This document shows, in pieces, positions 11,413-22,487 of a stretch of DNA of 64,000 bases (within the stretch, counting starts at the first letter, position 1; the number at the start of each line of letters is the position of its first letter). The DNA lies in contig NC_090285.1 of the NCBI RefSeq assembly GCF_037392515.1, positions 6,017,501-6,081,500 on the forward strand, in the 5' to 3' direction. The position numbers and the translations under genes were made by a program. Source of the DNA: Haliotis asinina (lineage: Eukaryota; Mollusca; Gastropoda; Lepetellida; Haliotidae). Below the pieces are notes generated by a model, which was not told the origin of the DNA, ran no database searches, and saw only the letters and a list, made by a program, of their open reading frames with translations.

Positions 11413-11570
11413 AAAAGACTTTTACAGAGGAAGTGCATTTTCTGTCCACGTCACTTCTTTGCTGAACCACAGTGAGGTTTTGAGGCCTAGAGTTCTTTTT
11501 GAGTCCTTGTACAGAAGAAGTGCCTTTTCTGTCCATGTCACTTCTCTGTGGAACCACTATCATTTTTGGA
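11413..11570. repeat. Tandem duplication of about 85-90 bp at the end of gene B
   Basis: AGGAAGTGCATTTTCTGTCC (about 11428) recurs as AGAAGTGCCTTTTCTGTCCA (about 11516), each followed by a similar CACTTCT and GAACCAC segment. The unit spans the gene B stop codon and its 3' side. Confidence 0.65.
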
Positions 11571-11842
11571 GGTTGGGAGTTCTCGTGGGCGCCTTGACTC
11601 TTCTGACAGGCTGTCTGATCCTGGAACTTCCGGTTCATCGGATCCCGTAAGGTCATCGCTGGAAGACACGCTGTTTGACGATCCTATGATCCTCCTGGCT
11701 ATGGAGGGCGAGAGGCTTGATGGGATGTGCAGTTTGGAGCTGGGAGTCTTCGCTGCAAGGAGCTTTCCCGTCGTCGTGTTCACGCGGAGATCCTCGAACT
11801 CTCGTGATGTCCTTCTCTGTCGTCTGGATGCGTAAAGTCTCC
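11538..11842 (-). CDS. Gene B exon 3 (terminal)
   Basis: The acceptor CTCTTTCAG ends at 11843; coding runs down to TGA at 11538-11540. It opens with GRLYASRRQRRTSREFEDLR, matching the gene A block, then TTTGKLLAAKTPSSKLHIPS and an acidic Ser-rich stretch with SSSDDLTGSDEPEVPGSDS, ending with DSGSTEK. Entry is in phase 1. Confidence 0.72.
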
Positions 11843-14800
11843 CTGAAAGAGTGCAGAAAACAGGACTTGTGAAAGAATACTTTACTTTATGAAAGATGAG
11901 TGGAGTTTGATCTGTACGCCTCGCAAACAAAATCATTCACTTCCACCAACATGAGGATTCAGACGCAGATGTGGCATGGTAGATGTCAGCACGAACATCG
12001 ACTAGTGGCATGGGAACGCACCTCTACAGAGCTAGATGCCCTCGGACAATGTCAGTAGGTATAGTTTTACAAATGCTTCTGTTCATGTGCTTATGTGAGG
12101 CAAACATAATATAGTTGGCGCGGTTGCATGGTCCTGACGACCTAATTCGCATTGTTCAATAATACTACTGGTTATCTTAAATGTCATGCCAACCATAGAC
12201 ATAAGATATGCCTCAGTAAAGGCTGATTCGTGAAAGGAGACCCAGAAACTTACGGTCCAATTATACGCCCTTGTTCCACACAGCGACCGCAGCTCTACGA
12301 CAGTCGTAAGTGAATGTTCAAGTATGGGAGAACGAACAAAGTAGTTCTGCGATCGCTTCAGCGATGTGCCATGTGGAAGCACCTTTCCCGAACCGACGTT
12401 ATGCTTGACAAAATCGGAGTTGACATTTTCGGAGCACAAAATGACACTAAACGATAACGAAATTGTAGCGCGAGTAAACCTTAAGTGATATAGCAAACGG
12501 CTTCATACGAGATGGGCCCCATAATGCGTGCGTGCATGTATTTGTATATGTGTATGTTCCTACGCATGTTTGTGTGTATGTGAATTAAGTATAAAGGATT
12601 AGTTTTAGCTGTGATTTCATAAATGTGATGTAAAACGCTGCATGATTTTACCATTGTATATGAGATCTGCATTACAACCCTTTGGCTAATTTGTGCTTAC
12701 ACATGATGCACAAGCCGTTTCGCAAAGATACAGGGATATCTGTAGGACCTTTTTCAGGTATTCTTAAGATCGATCTCCGGTGTACAATTTGGCGTGTTAA
12801 CCTCGGCGCCTTATTTGACTAAATAACTCGGAAGTCCAGTGGCAATCTTGACTAAATGCATCTATTAAATCGCATATTCGTCATCTGTCGATGGGTCGGC
12901 TAGGTCCTGCGTCCGTTGTTGCCACGTGTGTGGGTTGGTGAGCCGCCATGGCCACTCTTGATCCTCCGCCGCCCATCAAGAACCAACTGAAGTTTCAACT
13001 CGCCCAGCAGAGATATCAGTGGCACAACCAACCCACACAACACACGAGACTGAATCAATTTACTACCCCCTGATTTGTACTATATACCTATTCCAGCTAT
13101 CGCAGATACAGATAAAACTTACGATAACGTTGTTATTGTCTACTTGAGCTTATGTCATTTAGATGGACCAAGGCATCAATGGCCAGTCGTGAGTATGCCA
13201 CGAACGTATACGTGGCACGCACGTGATTTGATCAGCGTCAACTACAAGCAGCCGTAAAGACAGATACATGCATTGCACCTGGGTCCTGTTAGCTTTAGAG
13301 ATAGTGTTCTCGGATTAAGTCCGATACTCGTTATCACTGTGACCCTTGATAGGTTTAACATTGAGGAACATGATCAGCTGGTCTGTAAATTGCCAGTCTT
13401 CAATGACACATACCGTAATAAAATAATGGTAAAACTTTGTCCAATATCCCTATGTTAATACATCTTTTGTTAATACATCTATGTGCACGTGACCCGGACA
13501 CCACAACGAAGATAAGACGACTACACCTTGTCACGCCAGCCTCAGCTGGGAACTGTCGATATACTTAAATACACATACAATTCCGAATGCTAAATCTGTA
13601 ATGTATACAACACAAGAACATGTCCCATGTTAGGAAGCAAAATATGGTTTGGAGACAGCGAATGGTTGAAATATGGAAGCTTGAGTTCCATCCGGTGCTT
13701 CCTTTCACAAATCACTTGGGTAAGTCTTCTAAGTCACTAGGGTAACCTTAGTACAATGTTACAGAATTGTTGGTGTTAACCTTAAATAAAAAATGCTTCG
13801 TGAAAGGAGCCCTAAATCCATCACAGAGTCAATTTGCATCCATCGCAATACAGAAGTGTCTACGTCAACCTCGTCTGTCTATTGCTACGTCGGTGTTACT
13901 TGTTTACAACAGTAGAGAAACCCATGGCACGGTGCATTTCCGGAATTTGGCATTTGAACCGCGTATATCCTGACAAAAAAAGGAACACAAGTCGTCTAAG
14001 CAAATTGTGGCACGTTCTAGGTCTCTATCAAAGTTACCAGTAGAAACAGCCATATTCGGCCAACAAATCAGCAGTGTTAACTTTGCAATAACAAATCAAC
14101 CATTTCATAAAAATCAACCATTAGGTCTAACGATGTCACAACAAGTCAACCAACATCGAGTCTAACGATGTCACAACAAGTCAACCAACATCGGGTCTAA
14201 CGATGTCACAAGTCAACCAACATCGGGTCTAACGATGTCACAAGTCAACCAACATCGGGTCTAACGATATCACAACACATCCACCAGCTTGTAAACTAGA
14301 GATGACCTACCCTTTTCTTCAAGTCTACCCTTCCGGTGAGGCGAGGGTGTCCTGTCGGCGAAGGTGACAGGGTAGGGATCAACATCGCCAGAGGGGATCG
14401 GACGTTTCTTGGTGTCAGGCTTGGACTTCGTCTTCTTGTCAGTACCTTCAAATATAGTTACAGCTGCATAAATAGGACTTGACAACAATGGTTCCCAGGC
14501 TTCATGGTGACCATAATCCAACACACAAACAACCATGGATTATATAATTACATAAACACATGCTGGAGAGGACCCGCACTCGCGGTAACTCCTTAAACTG
14601 GTTGCACTGTGCTGTAATACATACATGACGCCTTTAAAGCATGTCATAGCAGGTCGGTGAGTGTTAAACGCGGCTTATACCAGCGTCGGCAAGATGTCAG
14701 GGCAAACCCTGAACATATGAACTTCACTGACAAACATAGGAACAACCTGTTTATGACTTGACATTAGAATCCACAAACACGGGATCAGATTCACGACTTT

Positions 14801-15142
14801 GCCTTGAAATGATAATGTGTAGATATTCGTCATACTTGAATGTTTGAATGTTTCAGTATCTTGATGTGCTACACGATGAAAAGCCATTTTGTTTTTCGTA
14901 GTTCTGTTCCCGCTACTGTCCGCGAATAAAATCATTGGTTGTTATTCACAAAACGCTGTCATCGGTCTGTGGCCTATGTCTAAATGGTGATGCTTCTTGT
15001 AGAATCATCTGGAAACCGAAGAATTCGGAAACCAGGGTTTCACTGTAACAATTTTTTTAGCCCATGGCTTTATTAGCTTCATCAAACGCTTCATCTGTTC
15101 ATCTTGCTCTGCGACACACACACGCACGCACACACACACCAT

Positions 15143-15176
<34 letters not shown>

Positions 15177-15449
15177 TTGTATACGCACACGTCACCTCCT
15201 ACTTAGCACGATGAGGTTCATACCTTTGTGGGCGTTGCCCGTAGCCTTCTTCCCCATCTGCATCTGCCGCAGCTGTTCCCTCAACTGTTTCTCCTCCCTG
15301 CTCATCTGTACCGTCGCCATCTTGCGTTCGTTTTCAATCCCTAGAGTCTTCTTCATCAACGAGTTTCTTCTGGCCGAATTCTTCACCTTTGCCTCTCTGA
15401 AGCTCCGACAGCTCTCCTTCAGGTAACGGTCGACGTCGGTGTCCTCCAT
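11538..15449 (-). CDS. Gene B, whole model: joined exons 15449-15224, 14445-14311, 11842-11538; 221 aa, function unknown
   Basis: Three exons with good splice sites and two phase-1 introns join into 221 residues (226+135+305 bases). I do not recognise the family. In order: MEDTDVDRYLKESCRSFREA, a Lys/Arg-rich helix likely to form a coiled coil to about residue 70 (MSREEKQLREQLRQMQ at about 50-65), a Lys/Pro-rich linker with the proline-directed site DRTPSPHRK (exon 2), the Arg-rich block shared with gene A (about 121-148), and an acidic, serine-rich C-terminus with many possible phosphorylation sites. No signal peptide or membrane segment is visible. The shared block, matching phases and opposite orientation suggest an inverted duplicate of gene A. 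The start is supported by an in-frame stop further upstream. Confidence 0.7.
12948..13073 (+). CDS. Candidate small reading frame, 41 aa, inside gene B intron 2
   Basis: ATG 12948 lies in GCCGCCATGG, a perfect Kozak context, with an in-frame TGA just upstream, and the frame runs 41 codons to TGA 13071-13073. It begins MATLDPPPPIKNQLKFQLAQ and looks protein-like (few rare residues, helical middle). It could be a small protein, a first exon, or chance: a 12-bp inverted repeat (12928-12939 and 13027-13038) starts just upstream and ends inside the frame, so it may belong to a foldback element. Confidence 0.28.
   Translation: MATLDPPPPIKNQLKFQLAQQRYQWHNQPTQHTRLNQFTTP
14113..14277. repeat. Tandem repeat of 36-40 bp, about 5 copies
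   Basis: GTCTAACGATGTCACAA followed by GTCAACCAACATCGG recurs; some units have an extra CAA. Abuts gene B exon 2 at 14311 on its intron side, about 33 bases from the splice donor. Confidence 0.85.
14311..14445 (-). CDS. Gene B exon 2
   Basis: Acceptor ATTTGAAG before 14445 and donor GTAGGT from 14310. The 135 bases keep phase 1 on both sides. Encodes TDKKTKSKPDTKKRPIPSGD and on to YPVTFADRTPSPHRKGRLEE, a basic, Pro-rich linker. Confidence 0.7.
14446..15223 (-). other. Intron 1 of gene B
   Basis: 778 bp from GTATGA (15223 downward) to TTTGAAG. Includes a CA/GA microsatellite at about 15113-15176. Confidence 0.55.
15113..15176. repeat. CA then GA microsatellite
   Basis: (ca)n interrupted by CG and TA pairs, running directly into about eleven GA units. 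Confidence 0.9.
15224..15449 (-). CDS. Gene B exon 1
   Basis: ATG at 15449; coding ends at the donor CAAAG|GTATGA (exon edge 15224) in phase 1. Encodes a 75-residue Lys/Arg/Glu-rich helix. A GTG nine codons upstream is in frame but ATG is preferred; an in-frame TGA lies further up. Confidence 0.72.
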
Positions 15450-15817
15450 GACGATGGTGCTGCTGCGATATATCACAATAAGCCGTCGGCGTTGGTTACG
15501 TTGTCATCTCGACTGCGTCCAGGAAGCACTATTTATTAAGATATCAGGTCCAGAGGGTTGTGGTGGGACCACTGATGTGGATATCGTCTACAACACCACT
15601 TAAAGCATGTGAAACAAGAAGTGTTATTCCATATCTCAATACCACAGTCCAAGGTGATTTTGTTCAGCAAACACGTGTGTACATCCAATTCTCGTGTGTG
15701 GACAAATGACAAAAGGTAGAGCTAGCTTGAGGCTTCCAGTGCGAGTACACCTGGCTGCTTTATCTCACCAGTACGTATTCATATAAGATCTGAAATTAAA
15801 ATAAAACAGAAATCATA

Positions 15818-16060
15818 TTATGAAAAACACACATCTGAATCAAGTGTTTTCGACATATTCTGATTAGACTTTCGCAACGTCGGCATATAATCACCGAACA
15901 TGAACTGTCTCCACCCTGCGCGGAGTTCTGTGTCTCCCTCCAGAACAAGTTTAATCCCCCGACTGATATATGAGTGCAATCTTGTGAGTGGAAACCCTCC
16001 ACGGCATGTATTATACGTCCTAGCTGATACTGTATAATCATATAAGTGAAACGGAGACAC
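15818..16060 (-). CDS. Possible terminal exon of an unrecognised gene
   Basis: An open frame on the - strand, entered through an acceptor-like CATTAATCAG (exon edge 16059), gives about 79 protein-like residues, including GIKLVLEGDTELRAGWRQFM, and ends at TAA. No domain is recognised and no other exon could be joined with confidence. It could be a gene fragment or chance. Confidence 0.28.
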   Translation of the reverse strand: MSPFHLYDYTVSARTYNTCRGGFPLTRLHSYISRGIKLVLEGDTELRAGWRQFMFGDYMPTLRKSNQNMSKTLDSDVCFS

Positions 16061-18026
16061 TGATTAATGACTTTCAAAGACGTTTGCAGCCTGACTACCG
16101 TGTATGCTGAAGGAATGTCTTCGTCAATGTACAGTATAAACTCTTGGAGGGAGACATGTTGGTTGCAAAATCGTACTATTTTTTTCTAAATTTTTGAAAA
16201 CTCGAAATTAAAACATGAAATATAAACTTAAGTCCACAAAAATACTTATTAGAAAACTGAATGATTATTTTTTCACCTTTTGAAAAAGATTGATCAATTA
16301 TTAATTACAGGTCCCGACTAATTTGCGTAGCTAAAATCACAAGTCAAATCATGCTATAAATATTATCAATATTTCTGCAGAATTACTGCATATCAATAAA
16401 TCCTAGTGCACAAAACCACTCTCTTTCTGTGGACGTCACTTACCTTTACGCTCCACATGCACACAGCTTCAACTCACCATCAATTCATTTCTCCCTATGT
16501 TAAATTTTAATGACATAAGGTTACGTCCCTGGCGTGTCGTTCCAAACGCATATAACCAATCAAACAATCTTTACCGTCCTCTGGAAGGTCTCCATCTCTT
16601 ACAGAGGCTGAAGGAGACGGGTCCTAGTAATTATCCAATACATGGGTATTTATGCCTACTTGTGCCGCTGCTCTCCCGAGCGGGTCGAGTGGTATTAGGT
16701 CTCTCTGTGTGTAAGGGTAAACACTTGGTGGCAGAATGGCCAATCAAACCCCAGCTTGACAATATGCCTATGTAATAAATATATTTTATTACCTTGTTTG
16801 CTTAATATCTTCAGGTCACATGATCAATACATAAGCAGGCATCACACTTGAACAATATCATATATGGGCTTCTTAGGAAATAAAGGGACCATATCATTAT
16901 GAGACTGATAAGTAGAAACTCTCACAGAACGCGAGATTAGACAACTTATGGTCCTTGGAGTCTGGCGCCATGGTGCCAAGAAATCATTTGGTTTGAGAAG
17001 TGGATTTTGTCGGTTATCGAGATAAGTCGCTCTACCGAAACGTACACTGTATTACACACTCAGCAGTTATAACAACACTCCCTTTCGGTAATATGGCTTT
17101 TATTGTTTTGTCTGAATCTGTTCATTCATGTTCCACACAGGGAAAACTATTTTAATAAGAAAATACAATTTTACGCTTCTGTCGTCTGCAGTAACTCGTA
17201 CTGTACACACACAATACGTTAAGCTAGGAAAACACGGCTTCTTCCACTGCAGTTAATCCTTTTACAACCAAACGCCATGTTTTGACAGACAAATGGTTCC
17301 GAACGAGTCATTTACCTTCGTTTAATCTGTTCCATGGCGGTTGTCTTTGTTATTCATTTGTAAATAATTCGATTCCTGATAAAAGTGTCTGAAGCATAAT
17401 GTCGCGCCCATGCACAGGTCAAACATACACACTCACTTTCTGATTTCTTTCAAGTCAGTGCCTTCCAGACCTTATTTATGAACGGTCTGTGAGTCAAAGC
17501 AATCAAAAGGGTTCTAATAACGCTGAGTTTCGCCCCATACATGTATGTCAGGCTTGCAGAAGTAGAGAGCGTTTCTCATGAGTGTTTGCATACGGGACTG
17601 TTCATTATGCAGCGGTGAATGTTCACCTGCTTCTGTGTTTGGGGTACATGTTCAAGTGTGTAACTGTTGTAAGTGTATTTGTTGAAATAGGTTCCACATA
17701 TTTACCTAGGGTTGTAGGTATATTGTATTCCGTATATACTGGGTCAGTAAGTCAAAACCATGGGAGTCTTACGTGGTAATTCAGTAAAATATGAACATAT
17801 ACCAACCTGGAGCAATAAACTGAAGACCGACTTGCAACAGCATTAGTCTTCAAAATCTAATTAACAAACAGCAGGGCTAAAGAAATTACGCTTGCAAATT
17901 CAATTCTACCGCAGAAATTAACATACGTTATCGACAGATATCCAGTGTGAAAACACTTGTCGAGACTGCAAACGTAGGTCCAAAGCACCTCTGTGATACA
18001 CGTGCTAAATATACCATTAAAGTCAA

Positions 18027-18225
18027 GGGGATATTCCATTTTGCGAGCTTACCACTAGCCAGTGCAGATGAGAAAAAGTAATACATATCCATACAGATGA
18101 AGAATTTTCAAAGGAATGGAACAAATTGTCACATTTTCCTCTTAATTTCTCTTCGTCATCCGTTTCCTCCGTGGCTTCATCATTTTGATTTGATCAGTCT
18201 TATAAATCCAATATCCTCTACTTTT
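18027..18225. mobile_element. MITE-like interspersed repeat D, copy 1
   Basis: Closely similar to 51729-51931 through CATACAGATGAAGAATTTTC, AAAGGAATGGAACAAATTGT and the CTTCATCATTT region. The two ends mirror each other (GGGGATATT at left, AATATCCTC at right), as in a short inverted-repeat element. Confidence 0.55.
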
Positions 18226-19426
18226 TTCAAATAGTATGTATACACCACCATCGAATAACTGCTTTTGGGTGATTCGATGTCCGGTCGAACAAAATATTCA
18301 TAATTTTGCTGCATGCAGTATACAAATACACTTATTGTATGTATTGTTGCAAGTGTATGCTGCATGCATTACTTTCAAACTGAAAGGCTTTAAACACAGT
18401 CATGATAATATAATTCACGCTTACCTTTACGGAAATTTTGTACACAATTCATACGATTTAATGCATAGTTATTCTATAACATTCAGTGCTAATACCTTTT
18501 CAGGACAATTCACATTTAAATATAAAACTACATAAAGCAGACGATGCAAAAGATTAATTATGAAACATTAGGTATCTGCAACACGTTGCCAGACTGACTC
18601 AGAAAACAGTTTCTTCCTTGTCATAACCATACCTGATCAAACCCGTGTTGAAAAGAAGGTTTCTGAATGCGTGGGGATAACTTGGAGAAGAAAGGTACAT
18701 AAATCTTAACGAAGGAAACAAATGAACTTTCATTTGATCTAAGGAAACTCGGCCCCATACCATTTATAATGTTCAGCAATGATATACAAGATGCATTTCT
18801 CTTTCAGGTCCTTTGGTTCTTGAAGCAAAGTAAGGTGCCGACCAGACTGCATTTAAACATCTTTTTATAATTTGAGAATCATTTATGAGCTACCTATTAA
18901 TAAGGCTGAATTCATGCTCACCTGTTATTGAGCAGGAGTGTACTGAGTAATGTCTTCACCTCCCCTGTTAAATAGTCCAGTAAAACGTCAGAACCGTTGG
19001 ACCTACCTCTGTTTGGGGACACACCTGTTTATTTACACTTGAAACTCCGGGTAAAGGATAGATATCACCAGACAATTGCGTGTTAACGAAGGTAAGCTGG
19101 TGATTATTGACTGTGTTGATCTCACCTGTAGCTGACAGGTAGACATAACCATAATACGGATATCAGGCGTCTCATCAACAAATCCTTTGATGTTGCCGAC
19201 AATAACACAGGTGAAGGTTTCTTAATCAATTTTATGGGCCATGTTAAGGTGACATATATGTTCCTGAAACAGCATTCCCTGAATAAATTTGATCTTCATA
19301 TGTACCTCATTACGTGTCATGTGAGTAATTTGGTGTTTATCTCTGATTTCAAAAGTAGTTCCGTTATATATCGACACAGTTCGATGTTGTGTACACCTTT
19401 GCTATTAACCACGAGTACCGGTATTG

Positions 19427-19512
19427 TGCCTCTCAACCAGGGTCAATCGTGGATTCGAACCTACTTTTCTCATTAAGTCATTATCCAAGAGGCGCTACCA
19501 GGGCCGTCTTAA
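19427..19512 (-). mobile_element. tRNA-like SINE head or tRNA remnant
   Basis: On the - strand GGCCCTGGTAGCGCCTCTTG gives a box A, and AGTAGGTTCGAATCCACG gives a box B, spaced as in a tRNA. No clean cloverleaf was worked out, so a SINE head or pseudogene is preferred over a working tRNA gene. Confidence 0.45.
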
Positions 19513-19994
19513 AACACTGAAAAGTCATTAGTTGTTATTGTAATTGCAATTCAAATAACAAGGTATACAGCAACATATCTCATGGCAGTTTATATATGAA
19601 CGATAACTTATTATTAAAATGGGGAAAGACATAAAGTTTTATGACAGTACATATTCTAGAAAACTTTGTGAGTTTCCCCATTTAATGGTGCCCCCTGTTC
19701 TTTTAAATAGCGGAATTATAGAAATCGATTCCGACTATACAATAAGCTTCTAATCATGAATCGCTTGCAATCGCGTTCTCGCCTTCGGGATCAATGGGTG
19801 TTCTCGCGGGCGAGATAATTCCACTGTTACACATTCAAATTACCATAACAAATTATGACCATTTCGGACCGAAGGCCGGTGCTGAATGATTGGGTTGAGT
19901 TGGTCTCTATTTGGAATACTGTATCAGTTCCATGTGGATATCTACTTAATGTGGTGGAAATCCCGGGTTGAATCAATTTAAATTTTAACAATTC

Positions 19995-20243
19995 CGTGAA
20001 CCCCATGAGTATAGGTATCTGTCAATAGAACTGGTCTTCAGCAACCCGTTTGTCGTAAGAGGCGATTAACGGGTTTGGGTGGTCAGGCCGCTGACTTGGT
20101 TGACACGCCAGCGTATCCCATTTGTGTAGGTTGATGCTCGTGCTGTTGATCACTGCACTGTCTAGTCTAGACCCGATTATTTACAGCCCGCCGCCATATT
20201 GGTGGAATATTGTTGAATGCGGCGTTTAACACACAAATAAAAA
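19995..20243 (+). mobile_element. SINE family 2 copy
   Basis: Contains CAGCAACCCGTTTGTCGTAA, GATTAACGGGTTTGGGTGGT, TGATGCTCGTGCTGTTGATC, CAGCCCGCCGCCATATTGGT and ATTGTTGAATGCGGCGTTTA in order. The 3' tail is short. Confidence 0.75.
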
Positions 20244-20805
20244 GTTTGTGGTGATAAATTCGCGTTCAGGGAGGACTCCTTGATATTACGAAGTAGTTCA
20301 AAGATACGTTAAATGCACTCTTGGTACCTCGTCCTTTCGGGGTACTGTTGCCACTGAAGCCTCGACCAGGAGAATTCCCTGTCTCAATGGTATTATTTAT
20401 TCATACACAACTTTCTATTCTGGCGCAATCTTTGCCGTCCACGAGACCTTACAACACACAGGCCGAGACTCAGGTCCGAGTTAACTGATTTGGTCACGCC
20501 AAGTGTTTATATGATTAGTTGAACGTGGCAGTGTCCTTCAACTTCAACACGCAACACAGCCAGAATTCCATCAAAGAATTTGAGGAATGACGTAAATGGC
20601 TAATAAAATCAGAAGGGAACAAACAAAATCGACAGCGCTGATTAAATGCCAAGTCTATACAAAAACGTCTGTCAATATGCATTGACGTGAATTTTCGGTG
20701 CGTTCTCTTTCGGTGGAGACAGAAAATGAATCAGTAAAACATGTTCAGTCTGCTAAAAATGACATGGAACTGACACGCTCCTCTCCATTCAGACTAATAC
20801 AAGCT

Positions 20806-21060
20806 TTGTGAAGATCCAGGTTCTCTCTACACGCAGACGTAAAGTAGCCTCTAGACTTAGGCTCTGTGGAGATCCAGGTTCTCTCTACACGCAGACGTAA
20901 ATTAGCCTCTAGACTTAGGCTCTGAGGAGATCCAGGTTCTTTCTACACGCAGACGTAAATTAGCCTCTAGACTAGGCTCTGTGGAGATCCAGGTTCTCTC
21001 TACACGCAGACCTAAATTAGCTTCTAGACTTAGACTCTGTGGAGATCTGTGTCCGCTATA
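20806..21060. repeat. 62-bp tandem repeat, about 4 copies
   Basis: GAGATCCAGGTTCTCTCTAC, ACGCAGACGTAAATTAGCCT and CTAGACTTAGGCTCTG recur four times, the last copy diverged. Each unit keeps two CpGs. The array marks the point where CpG becomes scarce to the right. Confidence 0.85.
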
Positions 21061-21407
21061 CACGCTGAACAGCGACTCCAGAACAAACACATATAAACAC
21101 AAGAGTTATGAAAAGCATTTAGTCATAAAAAAATAGATATGCCAACTTTCAGTTCATACATGCATATCACTAACATGAATCAATCCTTTTAAAATACAGC
21201 CTCAACTCTGATACAGTACTCTTCAGGATCTAAAGACACCTCCATAGGTCTTGTCAAATGAAAAATAAGTGACAATCAAGAGAGTCTGGGGTCCTAAGTC
21301 AGTCAGATGTCAGCCTTTTCAGTTCGTTTTGAGTTCCTTGCCATTTTGTTTTGGAAGTGCAAATTTCTGAAATCAGTTTGATATCCCACAAAGTACACAG
21401 ATATGTC

Positions 21408-21413
21408 TTTATT
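21408..21413 (-). terminator. Candidate distal polyadenylation signal (- strand)
   Basis: TTTATT on the + strand is AATAAA on the - strand, about 340 bases inside the CpG-poor domain. It is the last such signal noted before the composition boundary, which is the only reason to single it out. Confidence 0.2.
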
Positions 21414-22388
21414 TCACTTTTAGGGGTAAATGTCATATCTCCCACAGGTAATGTTGAGTGATGAGTGGTTAAGATGGCTTTGAACAGTATTCTACTTACC
21501 CTCAGACTTAGTTGCTTATGGGCAGGTGCTCCTTGAAGTTGCACAGCTTTCTATGAAGATGGCATGCCCCAGATAAAACTGGGATAATACCCCACCCAAT
21601 CACTGCATCTAAGGCAAGCAGCCATGCACAGTGAATGGCAACACCTTTGAGGCCCAGGCTAAAGGCCTGAGCCAACTACAACATTAGGGTTCAACATTTT
21701 CTTAGCTCTCTTTAGTCTTGGGTTACATTAGCTTTTGAGATTCAGAGAACATGAAAACATATCTGGTGGTGTAGCTCCCTTCTACCAACACTTCAAAATC
21801 CTTGATGCTGAATAAGTAGGAAAACAACAAGACCTAATGTGAGGGTGTCCTCAGATGTTCCTGCAGTGACATTTTGTTGTCAGAGCTAAGGATTTCATTC
21901 TATGGAGACTGTTTGAATACAAATTATATTTCTGATTGATGACTACAGGTTATTGTGGCTGTAAAAGTCTGAACAAGATACACACTGGACTAGATGAACT
22001 AGCTGGTGATGTACTGTCACAGGCTACTTCAAGATAGCACAATATACAATATATACTATGATGGTACATCTGACGGGGAACTGGGTTATCTTTTTGACAT
22101 GTTATATTTATGTATTAGACGTTGTACACATAATCATTCAGAAACCATACAGGCTGGAATTGAGCATGACCTCATGTTTACCTGAATCATATACAAAATA
22201 GAAATGGACATTAACGTCACTATGACAACCAGAGAGCTCCAGGCTGAGAGGTGTAACAAATGTTAAAGAATATTCATACAAAAGATCACACAAATCACAT
22301 TATTCTCAAGCAACATCATGATAATTCCTTATGACTTCCTGATCAAACTGTGCAGGATCACAGCATGTCTCGTGTCAGTGTTTGATCA

Positions 22389-22487
22389 AAGCATGCGCCA
22401 TTGTTATTAAATCATGTGCCATTGTTATCAAATCATGTGCCACTGTTATCAAATCATGTGCCACTGTTATCAAATCATGTGACATGA
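22389..22487. repeat. 23-bp tandem repeat, about 4 copies
   Basis: TGTTATCAAATCATGTGCCA recurs four times with small changes; looser ATCATGTGACAT copies follow to about 22560. Confidence 0.85.

Larger units (their letters stand above)
8711..11537. other. Convergent spacer between genes A and B
   Basis: No gene seen. Contains one SINE family 2 copy, one tRNA-derived SINE (9955-10145), a CA-rich microsatellite (10698-10783), and at its right end the probable 3' UTR of gene B with a duplicated segment (about 11413-11570). No clear - strand AATAAA was found for gene B. Confidence 0.45.
11843..14310 (-). other. Intron 2 of gene B
   Basis: 2.5 kb. Holds a tandem repeat next to exon 2 (14113-14277), a small + strand reading frame with a strong Kozak context (12948-13073), and otherwise CpG-containing unique-looking sequence. 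Confidence 0.5.
15450..20800. other. Stretch left of the CpG boundary, upstream of gene B
   Basis: Should include the promoter of gene B at its left end, but no core element was recognised. Holds one doubtful - strand exon (15818-16060), a MITE-like repeat (18027-18225), a tRNA-like remnant (19427-19512) and a SINE family 2 copy (19995-20243). The rest is AT-rich, CpG-containing sequence without visible genes. Confidence 0.45.

Noticed and set aside
21490-21600. Exon-like stretch with ATTATCCCAG and a strong GTAAGT donor on the - strand
   Set aside because: All three frames stop within about 25 codons, and it lies beyond the TMEM135 stop. At most a non-coding 3' exon.
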